Of a DNA stretch of 64,000 nucleotides, positions 9,302-15,810 are shown in pieces. Every line of letters begins with the position of its first letter. Positions within the stretch are counted from its first letter, which is position 1. Both the position numbers and the translations under genes were made by a program. Origin of the DNA: Bacteroidota bacterium (lineage in GTDB: Bacteria > Bacteroidota > Bacteroidia > Chitinophagales > Chitinophagaceae). A model generated the notes under the pieces. It was not told the origin of the DNA. It worked only from the letters and a program-made list of their open reading frames with translations, and did not search any database. The stretch is taken from positions 1 to 64,000 of the forward strand of contig JABDGU010000009.1 in NCBI GenBank assembly GCA_013285905.1, written 5' to 3'.

Positions 9302-9760
9302 ATGAGTAAAGAATTAATTGTAACAAACGAGATCAGCATAAATGCACCTGCATCAAAAGTATGGGACGCATTGACCAATCCTGAACAGACAAAAAAATAT
9401 ATGTTTGGTTGCGAAACAGTTTCTGATTGGCAAAAAGGAAGCCCTTTATTATGGAAAGGAAGCTGGGAAGGTAAAGAAATGATCTTTGTAAAAGGTCATA
9501 TAGTTGATATAGAGCCGGGAAAATACCTTGCATATACCGTCATAGACCCCAACAATTCTGCAATACCAGATATTCCGGAAAATTATTTAACCGTTACTTA
9601 TACCCTTAGCGCGCATGAGGGGCAAACAAAATTAAGTGTAAGCCAGGGCGATTATGCTAGGGTGGCTGAGGGTGAAAAAAGATATAAAGAAACATACAAT
9701 AACGGCGAAGGCTGGAACCCTATTTTAGTGCAGATAAAAGAACTGGTGGAAACAAAATGA
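9302..9760 (+). CDS. SRPBCC (AHSA1/START-like) domain protein
   Basis: 152 residues covering one complete SRPBCC helix-grip fold: the N-terminal ISINAPASKVWDALTNPEQ helix pair, the central strands WKGSWEGKEMIFVKGHI, and the C-terminal helix GEGWNPILVQIKELVE. Such proteins bind hydrophobic ligands in a deep cavity, but individual ligands are rarely known. Its stop overlaps the start of the downstream amidotransferase-like gene by four bases (ATGA), so the two are translationally coupled. Confidence 0.85.
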   Translation: MSKELIVTNEISINAPASKVWDALTNPEQTKKYMFGCETVSDWQKGSPLLWKGSWEGKEMIFVKGHIVDIEPGKYLAYTVIDPNNSAIPDIPENYLTVTYTLSAHEGQTKLSVSQGDYARVAEGEKRYKETYNNGEGWNPILVQIKELVETK

Positions 9761-10539
9761 AACGACGATTCACTTATTACTTATTCGCAGCCCTACTTTT
9801 TGCTCAATGCAATGCCTTTGCAGGTAATGATACTCTTGTTATTGCCATCAGCAAATTTGATGCTAAAGGCGCGGATACTGTTTGGTTGAAACATTTTGCA
9901 AAAAATGTGCGCTTTATAAATCTCTACAAGTTGAGCCTCGGCCAGGCCATGGTGAAAATGAAACAATGCAATGCCTTATTACTAACCGGAGGCGAGGATG
10001 TGAACCCCGCATTGTACCATAAAGAAAATGAACAGAGCTTTTGCGAAGAGGCTGATAAAAGAAGAGACTCACTCGAAACAGCATCTGTATTGATGGCCAT
10101 GCAAATGCGCATACCCGTGCTTGGCATTTGCCGTGGGGAGCAGATAATGAACGTTACGAACGGCGGCAGCCTGATAACCGACATACCTCACAATCTTGGT
10201 ACAAGCGTTCAACACAATACCCTGAATGGCAAGACGGCCAGTCATACAGTGAAACTGGACCCAAACAGTCGCCTGTATGCTATCATCAAACAGGATTCCG
10301 GCACCGTCAATAGTTTTCATCACCAATGCGTGGAAAGAACAGGCGCCGATTTCAAAGCCGCTGCAAGAACGCACGACGGTGTGATAGAAGCTATAGAGTT
10401 TCGCGACCCGCAATATTTTGCAATAGGTGTGCAATGGCACCCAGAGCGTATGCCCATCAGTTCGCCTTTTGCTTACAATATCGGCTACCAGTTTATACTG
10501 GAGGCACAACGGAATGTGGCTGCGGCGAAGAGATATTGA
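9757..10539 (+). CDS. Exported class I glutamine amidotransferase-like (peptidase C26, gamma-glutamyl hydrolase type)
   Basis: 260 residues. An N-terminal signal peptide (MKRRFTYYLFAALLFAQCNAFA) predicts export to the periplasm, with Cys18 as a weak alternative lipid site. The remainder is a C26 hydrolase fold: LLLTGGEDVNPALY, nucleophile elbow VLGICRGEQ with Cys125, and the HPE pair in GVQWHPERM (His228, Glu230). This matches gamma-glutamyl-GABA hydrolases (PuuD), which are cytoplasmic, so an exported form probably acts on gamma-glutamyl peptides or poly-glutamyl compounds outside the inner membrane. Substrate is inferred only. It is coupled to the SRPBCC gene. Confidence 0.85.
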   Translation: MKRRFTYYLFAALLFAQCNAFAGNDTLVIAISKFDAKGADTVWLKHFAKNVRFINLYKLSLGQAMVKMKQCNALLLTGGEDVNPALYHKENEQSFCEEADKRRDSLETASVLMAMQMRIPVLGICRGEQIMNVTNGGSLITDIPHNLGTSVQHNTLNGKTASHTVKLDPNSRLYAIIKQDSGTVNSFHHQCVERTGADFKAAARTHDGVIEAIEFRDPQYFAIGVQWHPERMPISSPFAYNIGYQFILEAQRNVAAAKRY

Positions 10540-10545
10540 TTTGTT

Positions 10546-10848
10546 TTAAGCCCGTATATTAGCCCTGTAAGGGCTTAATTTAAAATGCTTCATTTTATCC
10601 TCAATGCTACGCAAATTATATTTCGTTTGCAGGTTTGCCCAGATATCCGGGCTACCTCCAAACACAGCAGCGATACGATAACACATTTCAGGGCTGATCT
10701 CTGATTTGCCATTAACAATATTAGACAATGTGGTGCGGGTAACACCTAACAATTTTGAAGCATCAGTAATGCTAAGTTCGTTAGCGTTTATCACTTCTTC
10801 TCTTAATATCTCGCCGGGATGGATATTTCTCATTGCTCTTTTTATCAT
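10546..10848 (-). CDS. higA: HigA-type antitoxin, XRE helix-turn-helix
   Basis: 100-residue XRE protein of the VapI/HigA type: NIHPGEILREEVI start, helix-turn-helix ITDASKLLGVTRTTLSNIVNGKSEISPEM, then ALFG-like segment AAVFGGSPDIWANLQTKYNL. It neutralises the HigB RNase and represses the operon. It lies 11 bases downstream of higB. The C-terminal tail (KLSPYRANIRA) is encoded by a palindrome, AGCCCTGTAAGGGCT at 10561-10575, that looks like a dispersed repeat which has supplied the stop region. Confidence 0.88.
   Translation of the reverse strand: MIKRAMRNIHPGEILREEVINANELSITDASKLLGVTRTTLSNIVNGKSEISPEMCYRIAAVFGGSPDIWANLQTKYNLRSIEDKMKHFKLSPYRANIRA
10561..10575. repeat. Palindrome AGCCCT-GTA-AGGGCT inside the 3' end of higA
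   Basis: Perfect 6-bp stem with 3-base loop. An outer pair, TTAAGCCC at 10546-10553 and GGGCTTAA at 10571-10578, encloses it. The similar GTCCTGTAAGGAC occurs at 36018. It may double as a terminator for the convergent amidotransferase gene. Confidence 0.65.
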
Positions 10849-10859
10849 AAAAATTCATT

Positions 10860-11144
10860 TTAATGGTAGTCAATATAATCGAGGTCATAGGCATTGCCGC
10901 TGTCAAACCTGAAAATTATCCTGTAGTTTTTATTCACTTTTACACTCCAGAAATCCTTAAACTCACCTGACAATTTATGCGGGTTCCAGTTCCTAAAAGC
11001 CTCAAAATCCTGTGGCAATTGTTTTACGCTATCAATCACCTCCAGTATTATCTCAATACGCGTTATAAGGTCAGCCGGTAATTTATTAGCATTACCTTGT
11101 TCCCACAATAATTTAAGGCCTTTATGCTGTATGCTTTTTATCAT
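10860..11144 (-). CDS. higB: HigB-type toxin, RelE/ParE superfamily RNase
   Basis: 94-residue RelE-fold toxin that cuts mRNA on the ribosome. Family landmarks are KGLKLLWEQGNANKLPADLI near the start, the NPHKLSGEFKDFWSVKVNKNYRIIFRF strand region with its basic residues, and the ending AYDLDYIDYH (GNAYDVDLVDYH in relatives). The toxin is first and the antitoxin second, the usual HigBA order. A perfect 14-bp palindrome at 11158-11171 lies just upstream and is a likely operator. Confidence 0.9.
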   Translation of the reverse strand: MIKSIQHKGLKLLWEQGNANKLPADLITRIEIILEVIDSVKQLPQDFEAFRNWNPHKLSGEFKDFWSVKVNKNYRIIFRFDSGNAYDLDYIDYH

Positions 11145-11157
11145 GTAGCATTGTATG

Positions 11158-11171
11158 GCGTAAAGTTACGC
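11158..11171. promoter_or_regulatory. Candidate HigA operator (GCGTAA-AG-TTACGC)
   Basis: Perfect 6+2+6 palindrome located 14-27 bases upstream of the higB start, where XRE antitoxins usually bind to repress their own operon. Binding is inferred from position and symmetry only. Confidence 0.45.
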
Positions 11172-11342
11172 TTTACAGATGATTTTACAAAATGGAGATT
11201 GATTATTGATTTACTATTCAGGCGACCAATAAAGCAAAAACCCCGGCTTCATCACCAGCATCTATATCTCGGAGAGGAAGTACCGGGACCGCAACACTGC
11301 AGATATACGAAATTTAGCGTAGGGCTTTGCTGCATCTTGCTG

Positions 11343-11420
11343 CTATTGCCAGCTCACGTTGCCGCCCGACATACAGTGCTTGGCTGCGGAACACAGACAA
11401 AGGCGGAAAAAGATGTATAA
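11343..11420. repeat. Degenerate intergenic repeat, copy A (TATTGCCA...GAACAC type)
   Basis: The 11145-11497 spacer holds no gene. This part resembles 12036-12112 and 38901-38960: each has TATTGCCA, a short CAC/TTGCC segment, ACATA, a GGCTG or AAGGGCG block, GAACAC and, in two copies, an (A)GGCGGAAAA or GACGGAAAA end. The rest of the spacer shows only the higBA operator and the promoter of the next gene. Confidence 0.5.
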
Positions 11421-11441
11421 TATTCAGGTGAAGCCCCTTTA

Positions 11442-11469
11442 TTGAATATTAAAATAAAACGTAACTTTG
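11442..11469 (+). promoter_or_regulatory. Bacteroidota promoter (TTG - 17 - TAACTTTG) for DUF4160 gene
   Basis: TTG at 11442-11444 and TAACTTTG at 11462-11469 match the -33/-7 pattern of the phylum with a 17-base spacer. The start codon follows at 11498. Confidence 0.5.
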
Positions 11470-11497
11470 TAGCTAGCATTGATAATAGATAACTTAC

Positions 11498-11758
11498 ATG
11501 CCTGAGATTGCCCGGTTTTATGGATTGATAATAAAGATGTTTTACAGGGACCATCTTCCTCCACATTTCCATGTAGAGTATGGAGAATTTGAAGGAATAT
11601 TTGACATTAAAACCATGGAAATGCTTGAGGGCGAACTACCTGCAAGAGCAAAATTACTTGCAATTGAATGGGCAATACTGCACCGTAAAGAATTAGAAGA
11701 AAATTGGGAAAGAAGAAACAAAGGAGAAACCATTAAAAGAATAGACCCTTTACCATAA
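11498..11758 (+). CDS. DUF4160 protein
   Basis: 86-residue small protein that is complete for DUF4160: MPEIARFYGLIIKMFYRDHLPPHFHVEYGEFEGIFDI with the characteristic HxPPHFHV segment, then a helical second half (RAKLLAIEWAILHRKELEENW). Such proteins are paired with DUF2442 proteins across many bacteria and are suspected, not proven, toxin-antitoxin modules. The stop and the DUF2442 start share one base (TAATG), so translation is coupled. Confidence 0.85.
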   Translation: MPEIARFYGLIIKMFYRDHLPPHFHVEYGEFEGIFDIKTMEMLEGELPARAKLLAIEWAILHRKELEENWERRNKGETIKRIDPLP

Positions 11759-11994
11759 TGATGCAGAGGATAACACATATTGAAACTCATCCTGATCTTA
11801 CTATTGACTTTACATTTAATGATGGAAAGAAGAAACATATTGACTTCAAACCATTTATTGGAACAGACAAACTAAGCGCTGCCCTAAAGGATTATGCCTA
11901 TTTTCAGCAAGTGCGCCTATACGAGAATGGCAGGGGCATTTATTGGCCCAATGAATTTGATTTTTGCCCCGATTACCTGCATGATTTTGCATAA
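11758..11994 (+). CDS. DUF2442 protein
   Basis: 78 residues, a complete DUF2442 domain: ITHIETHPDLTIDFTFNDGKKKHIDFKPFIG start and the ending GRGIYWPNEFDFCPDYLH, in which the WPN-x-xDxCPDxL motif is diagnostic. It is the standard partner of DUF4160. Proposed roles as DNA-binding antitoxin are not settled. A second ATG directly follows the first (11761). Confidence 0.85.
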   Translation: MMQRITHIETHPDLTIDFTFNDGKKKHIDFKPFIGTDKLSAALKDYAYFQQVRLYENGRGIYWPNEFDFCPDYLHDFA

Positions 11995-12035
11995 GTATGG
12001 GATGCAGATGATTAGGTTGAAAAACATGATTTGTT

Positions 12036-12112
12036 GGTATTGCCAACTCACTTTGCTGCCAACATATACAAGGGCGTGGCTGCTGAACACCAATAAAGAC
12101 GGAAAAGTCTGC
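12036..12112. repeat. Degenerate intergenic repeat, copy B
   Basis: Second copy of the TATTGCCA...GAACAC repeat (see 11343 and 38901). With 12123-12155 and 12179-12210 it fills the 296-base gap before the J-domain gene, which therefore consists largely of three different repeat elements. Confidence 0.5.
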
Positions 12113-12122
12113 CCGCTACACA

Positions 12123-12155
12123 AGATTTGTCAACTTTTGGAAAGTTGACAAATCT
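12123..12155. repeat. Perfect 15-bp hairpin (AGATTTGTCAACTTT / TGG / AAAGTTGACAAATCT)
   Basis: All 15 stem positions pair, with a 3-base loop. It is not followed by a T-tract on either strand in the usual position, so it is more like a dispersed palindromic repeat than a terminator. The AGATTT arm is also seen in the hairpins at 27023 and 28161. Confidence 0.8.
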
Positions 12156-12178
12156 GCTCGGTCGCAATAACACCGGTA

Positions 12179-12210
12179 TATCCCAGCGGGATAAAATGTT
12201 GGTAGAAAAA
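12179..12210 (-). repeat. TTTTCTACCAAC-family repeat, copy 1 (reverse)
   Basis: Read on the minus strand it gives TTTTTCTACCAACATTTTAT followed by the palindromic CCCGCTGGGA. The same unit is found at 14946, 15552, 36018 (reverse) and 36121. Confidence 0.6.
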
Positions 12211-12290
12211 CAAACCCTCCACGACACTTGCCCCGTAGCGGGCAATACAATTATAGAATATTATTATTCTTTTTCTATTTTTACTATTCC

Positions 12291-13262
12291 ATGACCACCC
12301 CGGCAATTGATATAGCTACCCTCCTCAAACGACTTGAAATATACAAGAATGCTATTGAAATAAAAGATACTGAAGACATAGCTTATCAAACAACCAAACT
12401 AAAAAAACTGACTGAAAATGCTGCCTTTATAGAATTGGGTGAAGATATTAATGAAATAATAACAGCTATCGAAAACAAGTCTTATGGCATTGCCATGCAG
12501 CTTATTTCCGGCTTTTTAGGGCGTTACCAATCGCTTACTAAATGGACAGACCCAGAAATTCAAGGTTTGCAATTAGAGATACATACCCTTTCCATACAGA
12601 TAAGCAGCCTTGAAGATGAACTGACAGACCTTGAAAAAACGATTCATGAATTTGAAGTAAAACATACACAGGAATTAGGTCTGGTAATACTAAATATACT
12701 TTCTTTAAAACGCAAACTTGCAGCTAAACAGGCACAGGCAAAACCCAATGATACGGAAGCCAAGAAAAATTACGAAGAGGCACAGACTGAGGAAGAACAA
12801 TATAAAGGCACTTATGAAGAAACGAAGAAGAACACCATACCGGCATTAAATGATGAACAAGAAAAGGAACTGAAAACTAAGTTTAGGAAAATAACCAAGA
12901 TGACACACCCCGACCTGGTAGATAAAAGCTTTGAAAAAGAAGCCACTGAATTGTTTATGAAAGCAAAACATGCAAAAGACAATAACGACCTGAAAACAAT
13001 TAATGAGATTTTAGATTATCTCGAAACAGGCAAACCATTTACCCTTAAACACGAAACCATTACAGAGAATGAAGCATTGAAGACCGAAACAACCCGATTG
13101 CGTTATACTATAGAGCAATTAGTGCAAAAGATCAGCACCATAAAAAACAGCGAAACCTACCAGGCTATTGCTGCTATTACAGACTGGGACCAATATTTTG
13201 CCCAAACAAAAAATAAATTGCAAACTGAACTGGAACAACTTGAAAACCTAAGCAATGAGTAG
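12291..13262 (+). CDS. Coiled-coil protein with J-domain-like segment (HPD motif)
   Basis: 323 residues from the ATG at 12291; the frame is open from 12228 but the extra N-terminus is low-quality. Residues about 95-165 are predicted coiled coil (LEIHTLSIQISSLEDELTDL). Residues about 190-245 resemble a J domain: a helix ELKTKFRKITKMT, the HPD tripeptide at 206-208 (THPDLV), then a helix FEKEATELFMKAKHA. HPD stimulates Hsp70 ATPase in DnaJ proteins; here it sits mid-protein between coiled coils. The last residues overlap the WG-repeat gene by 8 bases. I infer a co-chaperone that brings DnaK to a partner, possibly the WG protein; this is not a described family to me. Confidence 0.65.
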   Translation: MTTPAIDIATLLKRLEIYKNAIEIKDTEDIAYQTTKLKKLTENAAFIELGEDINEIITAIENKSYGIAMQLISGFLGRYQSLTKWTDPEIQGLQLEIHTLSIQISSLEDELTDLEKTIHEFEVKHTQELGLVILNILSLKRKLAAKQAQAKPNDTEAKKNYEEAQTEEEQYKGTYEETKKNTIPALNDEQEKELKTKFRKITKMTHPDLVDKSFEKEATELFMKAKHAKDNNDLKTINEILDYLETGKPFTLKHETITENEALKTETTRLRYTIEQLVQKISTIKNSETYQAIAAITDWDQYFAQTKNKLQTELEQLENLSNE

Positions 13263-14412
13263 CGAAGAGCAAAATAGCAGTTTGATAAAAACAAATACAG
13301 GTTTACAAAGAGTAAACCAACAAATTGCTATTACTAATAAACTCTTACAAACCATTGACCCAATTTTAATTCCTTACCGTAAAAAAGATAAATGGGGATT
13401 TTGTACTCCTGATAAGAAGATTGTCATTGATTGTATCTATGATGAAGTGAAAAGATTTTATGAGGGCTTTGCTGCTGTTAAAATAAATAATAGATGGGGA
13501 TTTATTAACAAAGCCGGAATAGAAGTAATTCCATGTATTTATAATGGGTTTCCATCTACTAGTACACCAGGACCTTTTAATGATGGCTTAGCGATTGTAG
13601 CGTTGAACGGAAAAAAAAGTGGATATATTGACAAAACTGGTAAACAAGTACTTCCATTTATTTATAGAAGCGTGTCTCCGTTTTCAGAAGGATTAGCACT
13701 TGTACACTTAAGCGGTGAGGGTTTGGGATTTATTGACAAAAATGGAAAAGAAATAATCTCTTGTTTTTATAACGAAGGAACATCCTTTTCTGAAGGACTA
13801 GCATGTATGGGATTATATGACGAAGAAGTGCGTGAAGAAATTTGGGGTTATATTGATATCACTGGTAATGAGGTAATACCTATTATTTATGATTACGCAG
13901 AATCATTTTCAGGAGGATTGGCATGTGTGGAATTTGATAAAAAATATGGATTTGTCGATAAAACAGGTAATGAAATAATCCCTCTTATTTATGATAATGC
14001 AGAATCCTTTTCTGAAGGATTGGCACGTGTTGAATTAAATGGGAAATATGGATTTGTTGATAAAACAGGTAATGAAATAATCCCTTGCATTTACGATGTT
14101 GCAGAATCCTTTTCTGAAGGGTTAGCAATGATATTAAATGAAAAATGTGGGTATATAGATAAATCTGGGAAATTGATAATTCCTTGCATTTATGATAACG
14201 CTCATTCCTTTTCTGAAGGGTTAGTAGCAGTTATGCTTAATGAAAAATGGGGATTTATTAATAAGTCTGGAAAGCTGATAATCCCTTATGTATATGATAT
14301 TGTCTGGTCATTTGACAATGGGTTAGCAAAAGTAAGTCCAAATGAGAATGCAAAATTTGTAAATAAGTATGGTTATATTGATAAAAATGGCACGGAATAT
14401 TGGGAAGATTAA
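13255..14412 (+). CDS. WG-repeat protein
   Basis: 385 residues. After a 45-residue helical lead there are nine full repeats and a partial tenth of the pattern WGFIDKTGKEIIPCIYDxAxSFSEGLAxV, each about 34 residues. Repeats 6 and 7 are nearly identical at the DNA level with an exact 102-base period (13942 and 14044), showing recent duplication. WG repeats fold as small beta units used for protein binding, and no enzymatic domain is present. No signal peptide, so it should be cytoplasmic. The start overlaps the end of the J-domain gene, strongly implying joint function. AT-rich compared with the flanking core genes. Confidence 0.85.
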   Translation: MSSEEQNSSLIKTNTGLQRVNQQIAITNKLLQTIDPILIPYRKKDKWGFCTPDKKIVIDCIYDEVKRFYEGFAAVKINNRWGFINKAGIEVIPCIYNGFPSTSTPGPFNDGLAIVALNGKKSGYIDKTGKQVLPFIYRSVSPFSEGLALVHLSGEGLGFIDKNGKEIISCFYNEGTSFSEGLACMGLYDEEVREEIWGYIDITGNEVIPIIYDYAESFSGGLACVEFDKKYGFVDKTGNEIIPLIYDNAESFSEGLARVELNGKYGFVDKTGNEIIPCIYDVAESFSEGLAMILNEKCGYIDKSGKLIIPCIYDNAHSFSEGLVAVMLNEKWGFINKSGKLIIPYVYDIVWSFDNGLAKVSPNENAKFVNKYGYIDKNGTEYWED

Positions 14413-14513
14413 AACATTTGTATGTCTATAGATAATTTCAAAACTGACCCTGCGATAACGGAAACTAAAAATTAATTTTGCTTTCTTTATTATATATCAA
14501 TTCAAATATTCGG

Positions 14514-14521
14514 TATATTTG
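14514..14521 (+). promoter_or_regulatory. Candidate -7 element (TATATTTG) for small ORF
   Basis: TAnnTTTG match 16 bases before the ATG at 14538; this supports the reality of that small gene. No -33 TTG at the right distance. Confidence 0.35.
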
Positions 14522-14537
14522 TTTAAAATATTAAATA

Positions 14538-14729
14538 ATGGAAAAGATTACATCAAATGTAGGAGATATTATAACATTTAAGCAAAATATTTCATACAGA
14601 ATCATTAAAATTGAAGGAGAAACTATTGAGTTTGAACTGATACCTAAAACAACAAATGAAAAAGATAGAAACAATGCAATGGAAATTGCTTTTGATAAAC
14701 TTGTTGCTAATCCAGATTACAGGATTTAA
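14538..14729 (+). CDS. Small hypothetical protein (63 aa)
   Basis: Not recognised. 63 residues, with an N-terminal beta-like part (VGDIITFKQNISYRIIKIEGETIEFELI) reminiscent of small SH3-like barrels and a C-terminal helix. It follows the WG-repeat gene after 125 bases with its own candidate promoter element, and shares the low GC of the J/WG pair, so it may belong to the same acquired unit. Codon usage looks like real coding sequence, but there is no family evidence. Confidence 0.5.
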   Translation: MEKITSNVGDIITFKQNISYRIIKIEGETIEFELIPKTTNEKDRNNAMEIAFDKLVANPDYRI

Positions 14730-15183
14730 AAGTCTAAAAGTTCCTTTATTTCTATCTCTAAATTGCTTGCTATTTCTCTACTGGCTCTACTGGCGCGGGT
14801 CTGTCGTAGAGATTGTGCGTTTGCAGACCCATGTCTATGTAGTCCTGCCAGTTTGTTGCAAATCCCGACTCAACGCACAGAAGCCCTATAGCCACATTAT
14901 GTAAATATTCAGCCCGCCCTGGGGCTGGTGTAGGTGGGCAATACGTATTTTCTACCGACATGTTACCCCGCCGGGGTAAAAAAACAAAACGCGGATTTTC
15001 CCCGTTAAGCGTAATTTATTAAAATTACTGTTCGGCGTATGTCTCCGGCTACGTCGTAGAGGTTTGCAATCTCAGATTGCAGGCAATGCTTTTGTAAAGA
15101 ATCAGTTATTGTATCACCTTTTTTAATAACTTGGAAAAGAAAACCCGCATAAATCACAATAATAAAAACGTCACAGTTCAGAT
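14730..15183. repeat. Gene-free spacer built of dispersed repeat fragments
   Basis: No credible gene. It contains TTTGTTGCAAATCCCGAC at about 14850 (also at about 29606 and 30966), a TTTTCTACC-family unit with palindromic CCCCGCCGGGG at 14946-14980, and at 15030-15090 a segment (TTCGGCG, TCTCCGGC, ACGTCGT, then hairpin TGCAATCT-C-AGATTGCA at 15065-15081). That last segment parallels 26985-27040 and 28125-28178. Confidence 0.55.
14946..14980 (+). repeat. TTTTCTACCAAC-family repeat, copy 2
   Basis: TATTTTCTACCGACATG followed by TTACCCCGCCGGGGTAA, a 15-plus-base palindrome. It continues AAAAAACAAAACGCGGATTTT, which matches the sequence right of the MITE at 15717-15750. Confidence 0.65.
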
Positions 15184-15482
15184 ATGAAGCAACAAGATGC
15201 CATAAAAATATTTGAAGATAAAAAAGTAAGGGCCCTTTGGGATGTGCAGCTTGAGAAATGGTATTTTTCGGTTATAGATGTAATCCAGGCTTTAACAAAT
15301 GGAAACAGGCCACGGAAGTACTGGAGCGACCTGAAATCCAAACTGAAAAAAGAAGGCAGTGAACTGTCCGAAAATATCGGACACTTGAAAATGGCTGCCG
15401 AAGACGGTAAAATGAGGGCAACAGACGTTGCCGATGCAGAACAGCTTTTCGCCTCATCCAATCCATTCCATCCCTCAGTTGA
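15184..15482 (+). pseudogene. Bro-N / phage antirepressor-like gene, frameshifted and truncated
   Basis: The first about 89 residues are a Bro-N (prophage antirepressor) domain: IFEDKKVRALWDVQLEKWYFSVIDVI, RKYWSDLKSKLKKEGSELSENIGHLK, ATDVADAEQLF. At this point relatives continue RLIQSIPS. Here that peptide is encoded in another frame from 15450, so one base has been lost in the T run at 15446-15449. The shifted frame stops at 15480-15482, well short of the usual 250-280 residues; the unshifted frame ends at 15498. The gene is therefore a remnant. Relatives are accessory genes of phage and islands, consistent with the repeat-rich surroundings. Confidence 0.75.
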
Positions 15483-15551
15483 ACGCAGTCTTCAATAAAT
15501 AATATTCTATAGCGGGGCAGCCAGCCTAGTTTGGTATAGAGGAGCGGTTAT

Positions 15552-15750
15552 GTATTTTCTACCAACATATTACCCCGCTGGGCAATGTCATTAAGTTAAG
15601 GATTAGTACTTCACTAAATAATATCACCCCGTTGGGGTTTATATACATTTTGCTATGGTTTTTGCTATAATCATATCAGTCCTTCGGACTTTTTTCTTAA
15701 CTTAATGACATTGCCCTCCAAGGTAAAAAATACCAAAACGGGATTTTCAT
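15552..15750 (+). repeat. TTTTCTACCAAC-family repeat, copy 3, split by a MITE
   Basis: Left part TATTTTCTACCAACATAT plus TACCCCGCT ends at 15579. The right part AAGGTAAAAAATACCAAAAC then GGGATTTT (15720-15750) matches what follows the palindrome in copy 2. The 137 bases between are the inverted-repeat element below, so the insertion happened into an existing repeat. Confidence 0.65.
15580..15716. mobile_element. MITE-like element with perfect 21-bp terminal inverted repeats
   Basis: Left end 15580-15600 begins GGGCAATGTCATTAAG; right end 15696-15716 is its exact reverse complement over all 21 bases. The total length is 137 bases with no coding capacity. The interior holds two small palindromes (ACCCCGTTGGGGT around 15626 and AGTCCTTCGGACT around 15678). 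I see no clear target duplication. It fits a non-autonomous transposon mobilised by a DDE transposase encoded elsewhere. Confidence 0.75.
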
Positions 15751-15810
15751 TTTATTTTTTAACAAAACCCACAAAAATATTTAATCTAAATTTATGGCTT
15801 GTATTAACGT

